This document shows positions 8,415-20,081 of a stretch of 64,000 nt of DNA, piece by piece. A model generated the notes under the pieces. It ran no database searches. It worked only from the letters and a program-made list of their open reading frames with translations, and had not been told where the DNA came from. Source of the stretch: Actinomadura barringtoniae (lineage in GTDB: Bacteria; Actinomycetota; Actinomycetes; Streptosporangiales; Streptosporangiaceae); contig NZ_JAGEOJ010000002.1 in the NCBI RefSeq assembly GCF_017573505.1, positions 248,001 to 312,000 of the forward strand, given 5' to 3'. Both the position numbers and the translations under genes were made by a program. Within the stretch, counting starts at the first letter, position 1. Each line of letters starts with the position of its first letter.

Positions 8415-9977
8415 TCAGACCTTGAACTTCTCGAAGAGGCGGTACATGAAGTCGGTGCCCTGGTTGAGGGCCTCTACGGAGATGCGTTCGTCGGTGCCGT
8501 GCATGGTGACGAGCTGGTCGTTGTTCAGGACGTAGGGGTAGACGCCGTAGCCGGGCAGGCCGCGGGACGTCCAGGGGGCGAGGCTCGTGCCCGCCTCGAA
8601 GAGGGCCGGGGCGAAGACCGCGTCCGGGTAGGTCTTGGTGGCCGAGTCCCTGATGGCCTCGAAGAGCGGGCTGTCGATGGAGGACGGTGGCTTGGCAGAG
8701 GTTTCGTCCAGGCGCTTGAGGGCGTCCTCCTCGGTCTCCCCCGGGTTGCCTACGAGGGTGACCTTGACGTCTACCAGCTTGCGGATCGTGGCCAGGAAGT
8801 CGCGGGGGCGCTGTCCGGCGGGGATGGCCCTGCAGTTGAGCCGCACTGTGGCGGTGGAGGGGATGACGTTCTCCTTGTAGCCCGCGTTCTCGATGACGAA
8901 GGCGTGGGTGGTGCGCAGCAGGGCGCGGTGCAGCCACGGGTAGCTGCTGCGCTTGACCACCAGGTCTGCCGCCCGCTCGCGCAGGGGTTGGGTCTTGGCG
9001 TTCAGGAGCAGCTCTATGGCGCGCTTGAACGAGTGGTCGTGGGTGGCGCGGGCCATGGCCGAGAAGTACTCGCGGGTGACCGGGGTGAGGGTGACCGGGG
9101 CCAGCCAGCCGTCGAGCCTCGCGACCGCGCGGGAGAGCTTGGCGATGGCGGAGTCGGGGTTGGGCTTGGAGGAGTGGGTGGCGGTGCCGTCGGCGACGAG
9201 GTCGAGGTTGAAGTAGACCTTGTCCTGGCGGGTCACCGTGATGAGCATGGGCGTCGCGCGGTCCTTCTGCGCGAGGAACCAGCCGCCCTCGGTCAGCACC
9301 ATGCCCGCGTTGATCTTGTCCCAGTGGGTCTTGGCGAGCCAGCTGGAACCGTAGTTGCCGGCCTCCTCGTCGCAGTCGGTGAGGACGATGATGTCGCGGT
9401 CGAAGCGCGCCTTCTCGCCCAGGTGGCGGAGCAGGGCGGTGATGAACGCGGCGTTCGCGCCCTTCATGTCGAGCGAGCCGCGGCCGTAGATCTCGCCGTT
9501 CTTGACGATGCCGGCGAACGGGTCGACGGTCCATTTGGATCGTTCCACCGGCACGACGTCGGAGTGGCCGAGCAGCAGCAGCGGGGGCGCGGCGGTCGTG
9601 CCCTTGATCCGCGCGACCAGGTGGACGTTGTCGGCCTTGGGGGTCGGGATGATCTCGGCGGAGACGCCGGCCGAGTCCCAGAGCGCCTTCAGCATCTCGG
9701 CGTGCGGCCGCGTGACGCCGCCGTCGCCGAAGTTCTGGGTGTCGAACGCGAGCATCTTCTTCAGGAGCGGGAGCGGTTCGAGGTCGGCCGGGGCCAGCCC
9801 CAGTGCGCCCGCGGTGCCCGCGGTCGCCGCTTCGGGGGCGGCGGACGCGGCGGCGCCCATCAGGGCGGGACCGGCGATCAGGCCGCCTCCCACGAGGGCG
9901 CCCGTACGGCCGAGGAACGCGCGGCGGGACAACGGAGTCGGGGAAGTCGGGGATGGAGTCGGGGGGTGCTGGGACAT
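8415..9977 (-). CDS. Tat-exported M20 family metallopeptidase
   Basis: A protein of 520 residues. The N-terminus PLSRRAFLGRTGALVGGGL is a twin-arginine signal (S-R-R-A-F-L) followed by an Ala-rich cleavage region, so the enzyme should leave the cell folded. The M20 core follows with LLLGHSDVVPVE (zinc-ligand His), GRGSLDMKGANAAF (bridging Asp), DCDEEAGNYGS (Glu pair: general base and ligand) and HSSKPNPDSAIAKL in the lid domain; a late HGTDERI carries the last His ligand. M20 enzymes hydrolyse dipeptides or N-acyl amino acids; the substrate is not visible. ATG 9977 has AGGAG upstream. It is monocistronic and convergent with the operon at 6500-8386. Confidence 0.85.
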   Translation of the reverse strand: MSQHPPTPSPTSPTPLSRRAFLGRTGALVGGGLIAGPALMGAAASAAPEAATAGTAGALGLAPADLEPLPLLKKMLAFDTQNFGDGGVTRPHAEMLKALWDSAGVSAEIIPTPKADNVHLVARIKGTTAAPPLLLLGHSDVVPVERSKWTVDPFAGIVKNGEIYGRGSLDMKGANAAFITALLRHLGEKARFDRDIIVLTDCDEEAGNYGSSWLAKTHWDKINAGMVLTEGGWFLAQKDRATPMLITVTRQDKVYFNLDLVADGTATHSSKPNPDSAIAKLSRAVARLDGWLAPVTLTPVTREYFSAMARATHDHSFKRAIELLLNAKTQPLRERAADLVVKRSSYPWLHRALLRTTHAFVIENAGYKENVIPSTATVRLNCRAIPAGQRPRDFLATIRKLVDVKVTLVGNPGETEEDALKRLDETSAKPPSSIDSPLFEAIRDSATKTYPDAVFAPALFEAGTSLAPWTSRGLPGYGVYPYVLNNDQLVTMHGTDERISVEALNQGTDFMYRLFEKFKV

Positions 9978-10191
9978 GTGTCTCCTTCTCCATGGGGGGA
10001 GTACGCCCCGGTGGAAATGGAGGGCCACCCGGGCGCGCTCGGCTCCGGTCACCGGTGCCAGAAGGCGACGATCACGTCCCTGGGAGCGAGCCCTCGGCCT
10101 CCAGGCTCACGGTGATCATCTTCAGCACATTGATCGCTGACGGCCCGGCAGTCAATGCCCATAGCGGTTAGCAGCGGGTTTTTCGGGACTT

Positions 10192-10218
10192 TTAAGACCC
10201 ATGGGTCTTAAGAGACCC
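10192..10218. terminator. Nested palindromes, probable terminator
   Basis: TTAAGACCCATGGGTCTTAA (10192-10211) has 9-base perfect arms around AT. Its right half is shared with a second inverted repeat, GGGTCT-TAAG-AGACCC (10203-10218). Both lie within 35 bases after the stop of the permease gene (10225, minus). Two mutually exclusive hairpins can form. A terminator is most likely; an operator for an unknown regulator is the alternative. The rest of 9978-10224 shows nothing I can name. Confidence 0.45.
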
Positions 10219-10224
10219 GCGAGG

Positions 10225-11826
10225 CTATGGCGCGTCCTGGGTCTTGCAGAGGTCGTGGCAGGAGGCCTCGAGGCTGCAACACAGCGAGCAGATGACGCCG
10301 TGGTGGAACGGGCAGTCCGCGACGTCGGGCCGTTCATAGGCCTGCCCGCACACCACGCAGGTCAGCAACGCGCCCGGCGGCAGGTCGCGCTCACGCGCGA
10401 GGTAGTAGCGGCCGCGCGTCGCCAGCGCCAGCAGCGGCGCGAGCGCGATCGCCAGCCCGAGCGCGATGAACGGTGAGAAGGCGTGCGCGAGTTCGCCGAA
10501 CGCGCCGAAGTAGGCCGCCAGCGACACCGCCGAGGCGATCACCATCGAGCCGAAGCCGACAGGGTTGATGGTGTGCAGGTAGGCGCGCTTGAACTCCACG
10601 CCGCGCGGGCTGAGCCCGAGCGGCTTGTTGATGGCCAGGTCGGCCGACACCGCGCCGATCCACGCGATCGCGACGTTGGAGTAGAAGCCCAGCACGGTGT
10701 TGAGCAGCCCGAAGACGCCGAGCTCCATCAGCGCCAGCGCGATCCCCACGTTGAAGAAGATCCAGACCACCCGGCCGGGGTGGCGGTGCAGCGTGCGCGC
10801 GAAGAAGTTGGCCCACGAGAGCGAGCCGGAGTAGGCGTTCGTCACGTTGATCTTGATCTGGGACAGCACCACGAAGAAGACCGCGAGCGCCGTGACGCCG
10901 ATGCCCGCGCGGTACTGCTCCATCGGCTGTACGGCGCGCTCCGGGCCGACCCGGTCGACGATCTCCACCGCCAGCAGCGCCCCGCCGAGCTGCTTCAGCG
11001 CGCCGAGCACCACCCATCCGGGCCCTGCGGCCAGCACGGCGGCCCACCAGCCGATCCGACCGCGGCCGGCGCGGCGTTCGGGCATGAAGCGCAGGTAGTC
11101 CGCCTGCTCCCCGATCTGCGCGATCAGCGACAGCGCGACGCCCGCCCCGAGCCCGAAACCGACCAGCGTGAACCCACCGCCGTCCCCGCTGCCATCCCCG
11201 CCGCCGACCCCGCCGCTCCCGTGCCACTCCCCCGGCGGCCGCGTGACGAACGGGATCACCATCAGCGCCAGCCACACCGGCTGCGTCCACAGCTGGAGCC
11301 GCGACAGCGCGGTCATCCCGTACACCACGACCGGGATCACCACCAGCGCGCAGACCAGGTACCCGAGCTGCAGCGGAACGCCGAGCCCGGCGGCCAGCGC
11401 CTGGGCCATGATCGAGCCCTCCAGCGCGAAGAAGATGAACGTGAAGCTGGCGTAGATCAGCGAGGTGAGCGTCGAGCCGAGGTAGCCGAAGCCCGCGCCG
11501 CGCGTCAGCAGGTCCATGTCGATCGCGTACCGCGCCGAGTAGACCGCGATCGGGATGCCGGTCAGGAAGATGACGAGCGCCGCCGCGCAGATCGCCGCGA
11601 CCGCGTTGGTCATCCCGTACGTCACGGCGATGGAGCCGCCGATCGCGAAGTCGGCGAGGTAGGCGATGGAGCCGAGCGCCGTCACCGCGACCGCGTACGG
11701 CGACCACCTCCGGTAGGACACCGGCGCGTACCGCAGCGAGTAGTCCTCGATCGCCTCGCGCGAGGCCCACCCGCCATACCGCCGCACCAAACCCAAAGTC
11801 GCCTTAACACTCAGCGATGCACTCAT
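10225..11826 (-). CDS. NCS1-type purine/cytosine permease with cysteine-rich C-terminal tail
   Basis: A 533-residue membrane protein with about 12 hydrophobic segments. It matches the NCS1/purine-cytosine permease family ([53 protein letters not shown]). A glycine-rich linker ([16 protein letters not shown]) interrupts it in the middle. The last 45 residues form a Cys/His cluster (C-V-V-C-G ... [24 protein letters not shown]) that could hold zinc or iron. The gene is divergent from ureA, which suggests uptake of a nitrogen source such as urea, allantoin or a purine; this is inference from position. ATG 11826 is the first start after a run of unlikely residues. Confidence 0.75.
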   Translation of the reverse strand: MSASLSVKATLGLVRRYGGWASREAIEDYSLRYAPVSYRRWSPYAVAVTALGSIAYLADFAIGGSIAVTYGMTNAVAAICAAALVIFLTGIPIAVYSARYAIDMDLLTRGAGFGYLGSTLTSLIYASFTFIFFALEGSIMAQALAAGLGVPLQLGYLVCALVVIPVVVYGMTALSRLQLWTQPVWLALMVIPFVTRPPGEWHGSGGVGGGDGSGDGGGFTLVGFGLGAGVALSLIAQIGEQADYLRFMPERRAGRGRIGWWAAVLAAGPGWVVLGALKQLGGALLAVEIVDRVGPERAVQPMEQYRAGIGVTALAVFFVVLSQIKINVTNAYSGSLSWANFFARTLHRHPGRVVWIFFNVGIALALMELGVFGLLNTVLGFYSNVAIAWIGAVSADLAINKPLGLSPRGVEFKRAYLHTINPVGFGSMVIASAVSLAAYFGAFGELAHAFSPFIALGLAIALAPLLALATRGRYYLARERDLPPGALLTCVVCGQAYERPDVADCPFHHGVICSLCCSLEASCHDLCKTQDAP

Positions 11827-11965
11827 TACTCTCAGTATGAGTACGCCTCGCTGGGTACACCAGACCCAGGCGACCGTGAGGCCGTTCACAGGCCTTGTGA
11901 AATGCAAGTTAAATCCGCAACTGGACGTTCAGGAACACCCGGTGTCGGGTCTACCGTCGGGAGCT

Positions 11966-12268
11966 GTGCTGATCACTCCACACGAGCAGGAGCGCCTGCT
12001 GATCCACGTCGCCGCGCAGGTGGCGCGTGAACGGCGGGCGCGCGGTCTGCGCCTCAACCATCCCGAGGCCACCGCCATCATCGCGGTCCACATCCTCGAG
12101 GGCGCCCGCGACGGGCGCACCGTGGCCGAGCTCATGGAGTCCGGCCGTACGGTCCTCACCCGGGAGGACGTCATGGAGGGCATCCCCGAGATGCTGGACT
12201 CGGTCCAGATGGAGGCGACCTTCCCCGACGGCACCAAGCTCGTCACCGTCCATCGGCCGATCCCATGA
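11966..12268 (+). CDS. ureA: Urease gamma subunit
   Basis: A 100-residue Ure[21 protein letters not shown] at the start, then [20 protein letters not shown] and [24 protein letters not shown]. Urease hydrolyses urea to ammonia and carbamate in the cytoplasm as an (ABC)3 assembly. I chose GTG 11966 because it gives the family's standard length and has CGGGAG just upstream; longer readings add a non-conserved extension. It opens ureABCFGD, and its stop overlaps the ureB start. Confidence 0.95.
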   Translation: MLITPHEQERLLIHVAAQVARERRARGLRLNHPEATAIIAVHILEGARDGRTVAELMESGRTVLTREDVMEGIPEMLDSVQMEATFPDGTKLVTVHRPIP

Positions 12269-12633
12269 CCGGCAACCCAGACCTGTCCCCCGGACAGGCC
12301 TCCGAAGAGACGTCACCCCGCCAAGGCCTCATCCCAGGCGAGGTCATTCCCGGCGCGGAACCGGTCGAGCTCAACCCCGGCCGCCCGCGCATCGCGCTCA
12401 CCGTCGTGAACACCGGCGACCGCCCCGTCCAGGTGGGCTCGCACTACCACTTCGCCGCCGCCAACCCCGCGCTCGATTTCGACCGCGACGCGGCGCGCGG
12501 CCACCGGCTCGACGTGCCCGCCGGAACGGCCGTGCGCTTCGAGCCGGGCATCACCCGCGAGGTCACCCTCGTACCTCTCGCCGGGAACCGCGTCGTTCCC
12601 GGCCTGCGCAAGGACGGAACCCTGGATGGCTGA
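12265..12633 (+). CDS. ureB: Urease beta subunit
   Basis: A 122-residue UreB. After a variable leader of about 22 residues come [39 protein letters not shown] and [17 protein letters not shown], the beta-sandwich that packs on the alpha subunit. The start ATGA overlaps the ureA stop, and the 3' end overlaps ureC by 8 bases. No active-site residues belong to this subunit. Confidence 0.95.
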   Translation: MTGNPDLSPGQASEETSPRQGLIPGEVIPGAEPVELNPGRPRIALTVVNTGDRPVQVGSHYHFAAANPALDFDRDAARGHRLDVPAGTAVRFEPGITREVTLVPLAGNRVVPGLRKDGTLDG

Positions 12634-14344
12634 GCTGAGCCGCGCCCGCTACGCCGAGCTGTACGGCCCGACGACCGGCGACCGGATCCGCCTCGCCGAC
12701 ACCGACCTGTTCATCGAGGTCACCGAGGACCGCAGCCGCGGCGCCGCGGGCTCCGGGGCGGGCGACGAGGCGGTGTTCGGCGGCGGGAAGGTGATCCGCG
12801 AGTCGATGGGGCAGGCCCGTACGACCCGGGCCGACGGCGCGCTCGACCTGGTCATCACGGGCGCGATCGTGCTCGACCACTGGGGCGTCATCAAGGCCGA
12901 CATCGGCATCCGCGACGGCCGGATCGTGGCGCTCGGCAAGGCCGGGAACCCCGACATCATGGACGGCGTCCACCCGAACCTGGTCATCGGCCCCACCACC
13001 GAGGTCCTCGCGGGCAACGGCAAGATCCTCACCGCGGGCGCGGTCGACTCGCACGTTCACCTGATCTGCCCCCAGCTCATCGAGGAGGCGCTCGGCGCGG
13101 GCGTGACGACCCTCATCGGCGGCGGTACGGGCCCGGCCGAGGGCACGAAGGCGACCACCGTGACGGGCGTCTGGTACCTGCACCGCATGCTGGAGTCGCT
13201 CGACTCCTGGCCGGTGAACGTGGCGCTGCTCGGCAAGGGCAACACCGTCGGCGAGGAGGCGCTCTGGGAGCAGTTGCGCGCCGGCGCGTCCGGCTTCAAG
13301 CTGCACGAGGACTGGGGCTCGACGCCCGCCGCGATCGACGCCTGTCTCCGCGTCGCCGACGCGTCCGGCACTCAGGTGGCCCTGCACTCCGACACCCTCA
13401 ACGAGGCGGGCTACGTGGAGTCCACCCTCAATGCGATCGCGGGTCGCTCGATCCACGCCTACCACACCGAAGGCGCAGGTGGCGGGCACGCGCCCGACAT
13501 CATCACGGTCGCCTCACACCCCAACGTCCTCCCCTCCTCGACCAACCCGACCCGCCCGCACACGGTCAACACCCTCGACGAGCACCTCGACATGCTCATG
13601 GTGTGCCACCACCTGAACCCCTCGGTCCCTGAGGACCTGGCGTTCGCCGAGTCGCGCATCCGCCCGACGACCATGGCGGCGGAGGACGTCCTGCACGACC
13701 TCGGCGCGATCTCGATCATCGGCTCCGACTCCCAGGCCATGGGCCGCATCGGCGAGACCGTGATCCGCACCTGGCAGACCGCCCACGCGATGAAGCGCCG
13801 CCGCGGCGCCCTGCCCGGCGACTCCGGCGCCGACAACCTGCGCGCCCGCCGCTACGTCGCCAAGTACACGATCAACCCCGCCGTCGCGCACGGCCTGGAC
13901 GCCGAGATCGGCTCCGTCGAGCCCGGCAAGCTCGCCGACCTCGTCCTGTGGGACCCGGCCTTCTTCGGCGTACGCCCCCACGTCGTCGTCAAGGGCGGCA
14001 TGATCGCCTGGGCCGCGATGGGCGACGCCAACGCGTCCATCCCCACGCCCCAGCCCGTTCTGCCCCGCCCCATGTTCGGCGCCAACGTGGCAGCCCGCAC
14101 CTCCCTCCACTTCGTCTCCGAGGCCGCTCTGGAGAGCGACCTGGCCTCCCAGATCGCCGTCGAGCGCCCACTGCTCCCAGTCCGCAACACCCGCGCCCTC
14201 ACCAAGCAGGACATGCGCCTGAACGACGCCCTGCCCAGGATCGAGGTGGACCCGGACACCTTCACCGTCTCCATCGACGGCGACGAGGTGGAGCCCGCCC
14301 CCGCCACCGAGCTCCCCATGGCCCAGCGCTACTTCCTGTTCTGA
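12626..14344 (+). CDS. ureC: Urease alpha (catalytic) subunit
   Basis: A 572-residue catalytic subunit with all nickel-site motifs: the HxH pair in [10 protein letters not shown]; the carbamylated lysine in [41 protein letters not shown]; the mobile-flap Cys/His in MVCHHLNP; and the Asp ligand in [10 protein letters not shown]. Length and order are standard. Its TGA overlaps the ureF ATG. With ureA and ureB it forms the three-subunit bacterial urease. Confidence 0.97.
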   Translation: MAELSRARYAELYGPTTGDRIRLADTDLFIEVTEDRSRGAAGSGAGDEAVFGGGKVIRESMGQARTTRADGALDLVITGAIVLDHWGVIKADIGIRDGRIVALGKAGNPDIMDGVHPNLVIGPTTEVLAGNGKILTAGAVDSHVHLICPQLIEEALGAGVTTLIGGGTGPAEGTKATTVTGVWYLHRMLESLDSWPVNVALLGKGNTVGEEALWEQLRAGASGFKLHEDWGSTPAAIDACLRVADASGTQVALHSDTLNEAGYVESTLNAIAGRSIHAYHTEGAGGGHAPDIITVASHPNVLPSSTNPTRPHTVNTLDEHLDMLMVCHHLNPSVPEDLAFAESRIRPTTMAAEDVLHDLGAISIIGSDSQAMGRIGETVIRTWQTAHAMKRRRGALPGDSGADNLRARRYVAKYTINPAVAHGLDAEIGSVEPGKLADLVLWDPAFFGVRPHVVVKGGMIAWAAMGDANASIPTPQPVLPRPMFGANVAARTSLHFVSEAALESDLASQIAVERPLLPVRNTRALTKQDMRLNDALPRIEVDPDTFTVSIDGDEVEPAPATELPMAQRYFLF

Positions 14345-15204
14345 TGATCCCCACCGCGCTTCTTCTCCTGGCCGACTCCCGCCTCCCCGCCGGAGGCCAC
14401 GCCCACTCCGGCGGCCTGGAACCCGCCGTGACCTCCGGCGCCGTCCACGACCTCCTTTCCCTCAAGTCCTTCCTCAGCGGCCGCCTAGCCACTACGGCCC
14501 TGGTAACCGCCTCCCTAACCGCCGCCGCCTGCGCCCACGCCCACAAGACCCGTGGCGTGGGCGAGGGCGCGTCAACGCAGCACGAGCGTGCTGCTGGCGG
14601 TGGCACGGTCACATCGGCTGCGAGCGCTGCCGGAGCGAGCGGCCCTGGCCGCGCAGGTGAGAGCACGGCGGCGCAGCATGGGCGTGCTGCTGGCGGCGTG
14701 GCCACCTTGGCTGGGGTGGGCGGTCTTGCGGGTGAGGGGGGTTGGGGGGTGTTGGATGCGGAGGTGGATGCTCGGACGCCTTCGCCTGCTCAGCGGGCGG
14801 CTTCGCGGGCTCAGGGGCGGGCGTTGCTGAGGGCGGCTCGTACGACGTGGCCGGGGAATGGGGAGCTGGATGCGCTCACCGAGGCCGTTGCCGCCCCTCA
14901 CCATGCCGTGGTGCTGGGCGCGGCGGCCGCTGCCGCGGATGCGACGCCGCGGCAGGCGGCTACGGTGGCCGCCTATCAGGCGGTGACTGGTCCTGCTTCT
15001 GCTGCCGTACGCCTCCTGGGGCTCGATCCGTTGGCGGTTCATCGGCTGCTCGCCGAGCTGGCGCCTGAGGTTGATGCCACGGCCGGGCGGGCGGCCGAGG
15101 CGGGAGCGAACGAGTGGGCGCGGCTGCCGGCCTTGTCCGCGCCCTTGCTTGACCTGCACGCAGAGCTCCACGTCCGCGCGGACCTGCGCCTCTTCGAATC
15201 CTGA
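14344..15204 (+). CDS. ureF: Urease accessory protein UreF with an expanded, repeat-bearing loop
   Basis: A 286-residue, all-helical UreF, which acts with UreG and UreD to load nickel into urease. The start [20 protein letters not shown] and the later [18 protein letters not shown] and [20 protein letters not shown] are conserved. UreF is usually 210-230 residues. The excess lies in a Gly/Ala-rich stretch (about 14544-14750) that contains a duplicated unit, [10 protein letters not shown] ... [12 protein letters not shown]. From this stretch to the gene end, codon choice shifts toward GTG/GCT/GGG compared with ureABC. There is no ureE, as is usual in actinobacteria. Confidence 0.88.
   Translation: MIPTALLLLADSRLPAGGHAHSGGLEPAVTSGAVHDLLSLKSFLSGRLATTALVTASLTAAACAHAHKTRGVGEGASTQHERAAGGGTVTSAASAAGASGPGRAGESTAAQHGRAAGGVATLAGVGGLAGEGGWGVLDAEVDARTPSPAQRAASRAQGRALLRAARTTWPGNGELDALTEAVAAPHHAVVLGAAAAAADATPRQAATVAAYQAVTGPASAAVRLLGLDPLAVHRLLAELAPEVDATAGRAAEAGANEWARLPALSAPLLDLHAELHVRADLRLFES
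14568..14708 (+). repeat. Imperfect duplication inside ureF
   Basis: Two imperfect copies of a unit of about 35 bases, at roughly 14568-14605 and 14663-14708, share the core GGCGTGCTGCTGGCGG-like sequence (CACGAGCGTGCTGCTGGCGG and CATGGGCGTGCTGCTGGCGG). They encode QHERAAGG and QHGRAAGG. The duplication explains part of the extra length of this UreF. Confidence 0.55.
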
Positions 15205-15220
15205 CCACCTGGAGGTGCTC

Positions 15221-15880
15221 ATGGGAGCCAACCACGACCACGACCCGCACACGGCCGGGCCCAGGCATGGGCGCGCCCTGCGCCTGGGCATCGGCGGCCC
15301 GGTGGGCAGCGGCAAGACCGCGCTCACGGCCGCGTTGTGCCGCACGCTGCGCGAGGAGCTCGACCTCGCCGTCGTGACGAATGACATCTACACGACCGAG
15401 GACGCCGACTTCCTCAGGCGCGAGGCGGTGCTGTCGGACGACCGCATCACCGCCGTACGGACCGGGTGCTGCCCGCACACCGCGATCCGCGACGACATCT
15501 CCGCCAACCTGGACGCGGTTGAAGAGCTGGAGGCCCGCCACCCCCATCTCGACCTCGTCATCGTAGAGAGCGGGGGTGACAATCTGACCGCGCTCTTCAG
15601 CCAGGGCCTCGCGGACCGGCAGATCTTCGTGCTGGACGTGGCGGGCGGCGACGACGTTCCGCGCAAGGGTGGGCTGGGGGTGGCGAAGGCCGATCTGCTG
15701 GTCATCAACAAGACCGATCTCGCGCCGTTCGTCGGCAGCGACCTTGAGCTGATGGAACGGGATGCCGCGCGCGTCAGGGACGGCAAGCCGGTCAGCCTCA
15801 GCTCGCTGCGCGAACGGCCCGGCGCGCCCGAGGTCGCCGACTGGGTGCGGACGATCCTCAAGGCGCCCGCGCTCGCATGA
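15221..15880 (+). CDS. ureG: Urease accessory GTPase UreG
   Basis: A 219-residue SIMIBI GTPase that powers nickel insertion. The Walker A motif is [14 protein letters not shown]. The family metal site is [10 protein letters not shown] (Cys-Pro-His), the switch region is [14 protein letters not shown], and the guanine-specificity motif is [10 protein letters not shown] short N-terminal His/Asp run (NHDHDPH) may help bind nickel, in place of the missing UreE. GGAGG lies upstream of ATG 15221. The stop overlaps the ureD ATG. Confidence 0.96.
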   Translation: MGANHDHDPHTAGPRHGRALRLGIGGPVGSGKTALTAALCRTLREELDLAVVTNDIYTTEDADFLRREAVLSDDRITAVRTGCCPHTAIRDDISANLDAVEELEARHPHLDLVIVESGGDNLTALFSQGLADRQIFVLDVAGGDDVPRKGGLGVAKADLLVINKTDLAPFVGSDLELMERDAARVRDGKPVSLSSLRERPGAPEVADWVRTILKAPALA

Positions 15881-16593
15881 CGCGTCTCTACACGGCCCGC
15901 GCCGGGTTGGCCGCTGAACGGTCCGGAGACACGACCCGGGTGACTCGGCTGCGTTCGGACGGGCCGATAGCGCTGCGCGAGACGGCTGAGGCGGTCTACC
16001 TGGTGGGCGCGGCGGCCGGACCCTTGGGCGGCGATGACCTGGAGCTGGACATCGTGGTCGGGCCGGGTGCGCGGCTGAACGTTCGGTCGACCGCGGCCGC
16101 CCTCGCCCTGCCCGGCAGGGGAGAGTCCTGCCTGGCCATACGGGCGACGGTCGGAGAGGGCGGGCATCTGGACTTCGCGCCCGAACCGACTGTTGCGGCT
16201 AAGGGCTGCCATCACCGGGCGGTCGCTGACATCGCGCTGGGAGAAGGGGCGACATTGCGGTGGCGGGAGGAGCTGATTCTTGGGCGGCATAAGGAAGTCC
16301 CGGGCCGCCACAGCAGCCGCTTCGACGTGACCATCGAGGGCGTTCCGCTGCTCCGGCACGAACTGTGCCTGCACGACCCGGATGTCTTCGCCACCAGCGC
16401 GGTCCTCGGGGACGCCAAGGCGGTGGGCAGCCTCCTGCTCGTCGGAACGGGTCTCCCCCGCGATCCCTATGCCGCCGATGGCGTTTCCGTACTTCCGCTA
16501 GCGGGTCCAGGCGTGCTCATAACGGTGACCGCGGACGACTCCGCTGAGCTCCGGCGCCGGCTCGACCGCGCTGAGGCGGCACAAGTAGCGTGA
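15877..16593 (+). CDS. ureD: Urease accessory protein UreD
   Basis: A 238-residue UreD/UreH, a beta-helical scaffold that bridges apo-urease and the UreFG complex. Conserved features are [45 protein letters not shown] and [20 protein letters not shown]. It overlaps ureG by 4 bases and is followed 4 bases later by an MFS gene, which may be read on the same transcript. Confidence 0.93.
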   Translation: MTRLYTARAGLAAERSGDTTRVTRLRSDGPIALRETAEAVYLVGAAAGPLGGDDLELDIVVGPGARLNVRSTAAALALPGRGESCLAIRATVGEGGHLDFAPEPTVAAKGCHHRAVADIALGEGATLRWREELILGRHKEVPGRHSSRFDVTIEGVPLLRHELCLHDPDVFATSAVLGDAKAVGSLLLVGTGLPRDPYAADGVSVLPLAGPGVLITVTADDSAELRRRLDRAEAAQVA

Positions 16594-16597
16594 CGGG

Positions 16598-18019
16598 GTG
16601 ACTCGGCGCGCTCTCGTTCTCCCCATCGTCCTGCTGCCGTTCCTCACCTTCCCCCTGACGATCACGGGCGCGTCGGTCGCGCTGCCGGATATCAGGGACG
16701 ACCTGCATTCCAGCCTGGCGGCGACGCAGTGGGTGGTGAACGGCTACAACGCCACGTTCGCCAGCTTCCTGGTGCTGGCCGGGTCCCTGGCGGACGTCCT
16801 CGGCAGGCGCCGGGTCTTCGCGTCGGGCGTGGTGCTGTTCTTCGGCTCGGCGGTGGTGTGCTCGCTGGCCGGGGACATCGTGCTGCTGAACGCCGTGCGC
16901 CTGCTCGGCGGGATCGGCGCGGCGGCGACGGTGACCAGCGGGTCGTCGATCATCGCGGACACGTTCACCGGTCAGGCGCGGGTGAAGGCGTTCGGGCTGG
17001 TCGGAACCACGCTCGGAGTCGGGCTCGCGTTCGGCCCCACGGTCGGCGGCGCGCTGGTGGACGCGTTCGGCTGGCGCGGCGTGTTCGCGGTCCCGGCGGC
17101 GCTCGCCGGGCTCGTGCTGCTGGGCGTTCCCGCGCTGCCCAAGGCCGCGGGCGCGCACGGGCGGCGGGTCGACTGGCTGGGCGCGGCGCTGTTCACCGGC
17201 GGGCTGCTGCTGGTGATCTTCGCGTTCGTCCAAGGCCCGGAGCTGGGCTTCGGGCATCCGGTGATCGTCGCGGCGTTCGTGGGCGGGATAGCGCTGGGCG
17301 CCCTGTTCACCTATGTCGAACGCCGGGTGGACGATCCGATGTTCGAGCTCGGCCTGCTGGCCAACCCGCGCTTCCTGTCGATGGCCATCGCGGCGGCGGC
17401 GATCGTGGTCGTTCTCGTACCGCTGCTGGTCTACCTGCCCTCTTATCTGATCGCGAACGTCGGGCTGGACGCCGGCACCGCAGGCATCTGGCTGCTCATG
17501 CTGACCGCGCCGACCGTTCTGCTGCCGACGGCCGGGGCGGCGCTGGCCAAGCGGGTGCCGATCATTTGGCTGGTCGCGGGCTCGGTGGCGGTGACCAGCG
17601 TCGGCGTCCTGTCGTTGACCACGATCGGCCCGGACAGCACGCCGCTGACGCTCGCCGTCCCGCTCGCGCTGACCGGCGCGGGCTTCGGCCTGTCGACGGG
17701 CCTGATGGACGGCCTGGCGATCGGCGCGGTCGAACCCGAGCAGGCCGGTACGGCGTCCGGGATGTTCAGCGCCGCACGCCTGGCCAGCGAGACCGTCGGG
17801 ATCGCCGTGGTCGGCGCGATCCTGGCCTCGCTCAGCGGTGACCTGCTCGAAGGGCCCGACTACACGAGCGCGCTCCACACGGTCTGCCTGGCGCTCGGCG
17901 GCTTCGGCGTGGTCGCGACAGCGGCCGTCGTGGCGGTGTCACGGCGTGGCGGAACCTCACAGGGGGTGACCGGACCCGTCACCCCTCCAGTCAAGAACGA
18001 GCAGGCCAGACCATGTTGA
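16598..18019 (+). CDS. MFS drug:H+ antiporter, DHA2 (EmrB/QacA) type
   Basis: A 473-residue transporter with about 14 membrane segments. The first helix carries LTITGASVALPDIRDDL, and helix 2 is followed by GSLADVLGRRRVF, the MFS motif A. GSSIIADTF and GVGLAFGPTVGG fit motif C of antiporters. It is expected to export drugs or toxic metabolites with the proton gradient; the substrate is unknown. It starts with GTG 16598 only 4 bases after ureD, so it may ride on the urease transcript without a functional link. The tail (RRGGTSQGVTGPVT) is not conserved. Confidence 0.85.
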   Translation: MTRRALVLPIVLLPFLTFPLTITGASVALPDIRDDLHSSLAATQWVVNGYNATFASFLVLAGSLADVLGRRRVFASGVVLFFGSAVVCSLAGDIVLLNAVRLLGGIGAAATVTSGSSIIADTFTGQARVKAFGLVGTTLGVGLAFGPTVGGALVDAFGWRGVFAVPAALAGLVLLGVPALPKAAGAHGRRVDWLGAALFTGGLLLVIFAFVQGPELGFGHPVIVAAFVGGIALGALFTYVERRVDDPMFELGLLANPRFLSMAIAAAAIVVVLVPLLVYLPSYLIANVGLDAGTAGIWLLMLTAPTVLLPTAGAALAKRVPIIWLVAGSVAVTSVGVLSLTTIGPDSTPLTLAVPLALTGAGFGLSTGLMDGLAIGAVEPEQAGTASGMFSAARLASETVGIAVVGAILASLSGDLLEGPDYTSALHTVCLALGGFGVVATAAVVAVSRRGGTSQGVTGPVTPPVKNEQARPC

Positions 18020-18105
18020 ACGACCTCCGTCGAACCCTGGACAAAACAGCGAACGCGCGGTGAGATCGGCGGGCCGGACTTTTCGCCAGTCCCGAGGTGG
18101 CCCCG

Positions 18106-19371
<1,266 letters not shown>

Positions 19372-19421
19372 CCCCGAGGGCCAGGCGCCCGGAGCAGACG
19401 CGGCCGCTGCCCCGCCCGGGG

Positions 19422-20006
19422 TCAGGCGAGGGCGACGGTGGCTTCTACCAGGCGTTGCAGGTCGGCGGCGGCGTGGGTCTCGCCGGCGGTGAGGTGGTTC
19501 TGGGCCAGGCCGTCGAAGCCCGCGAGGAAGAAGCGGGCGATCGCGGTGGCCTCGATGCGCAGGGAGCGGCCGGTCTGTTCGGCCAGCTCGTTGATGAGCG
19601 CGGCTGCCGTCTCGTGCATGTGCTTCTGGTGGGCCGCGATCACGTCGAGCATCTCCGGGTTGCGGTAGGCGTGCGTGGCCAGTTCCACGTACAGCACGTA
19701 CCGGCCGGGCTGCTTGCGCATGCCTTCCCACAGGGCCTCGGCCATCACACGCAGCGAGCTCTCGAAGTCGAGGTTCTCGGGGGCGGCGGCGCAGACCTGG
19801 TCGACCAGGTCGGCCGTCATCTGCTCCATCACCGCGCGGTAGAGGTCGCGCTTGCTGCCGAACGTGTAGTGCACCGTCGCCTGGGCCACGCCCAGCTCGG
19901 CCGCGATGGCGCGGGTGCTGCCGGCCTCCAGCCCCTCGCGGGCCATCAGCTCGATGGCTGCCTGAACGAGTTGCGGGCGGCGCTCGGCGGCGGGGACGTG
20001 GGCCAT
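19422..20006 (-). CDS. TetR family transcriptional regulator of the adjacent MMPL gene
   Basis: A 194-residue TetR repressor. The DNA-binding helix-turn-helix is LVQAAIELMAREGLEAGSTRAIAAELGVAQATVHYTFGSKRDLYRAV, and the ligand-binding core is helical. ATG 20006 (MAHVPAAERRPQLV) fits the family start; the upstream in-frame ATG would place the first residues inside the operator region. It diverges from the MMPL gene at 20100 across three tandem GAC-N3-GTC elements, so it most likely represses that exporter and itself. Confidence 0.88.
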   Translation of the reverse strand: MAHVPAAERRPQLVQAAIELMAREGLEAGSTRAIAAELGVAQATVHYTFGSKRDLYRAVMEQMTADLVDQVCAAAPENLDFESSLRVMAEALWEGMRKQPGRYVLYVELATHAYRNPEMLDVIAAHQKHMHETAAALINELAEQTGRSLRIEATAIARFFLAGFDGLAQNHLTAGETHAAADLQRLVEATVALA

Positions 20007-20046
20007 GACCCAAGCGTAGCGCCGCATCAGTGTGATTTGAGCCACT

Positions 20047-20081
20047 GACTTAGTCATTCGACTTTGTCACTCGACCAAGTC
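20047..20081. promoter_or_regulatory. Iterated operator, three GACnnnGTC boxes at 13-bp period
   Basis: Three semi-palindromic 9-mers, GACTTAGTC (20047-20055), GACTTTGTC (20060-20068) and GACCAAGTC (20073-20081), repeat exactly every 13 bases, joined by xTC-type tetramers. They fill the TetR-MMPL intergenic region just before the exporter start. A probable binding array for the TetR protein. Confidence 0.65.

Noticed and set aside
11894..11908. CTTGTGAAATGCAAG before ureA as a Nur (nickel) box
   Set aside because: Only 4-base arms are symmetrical and the spacing does not match the Nur consensus TTGCAA-N5-TTGCAA.
11966..16593. Missing ureE as an operon defect
   Set aside because: Actinobacterial urease clusters usually lack ureE; the UreG His/Asp leader may suffice.
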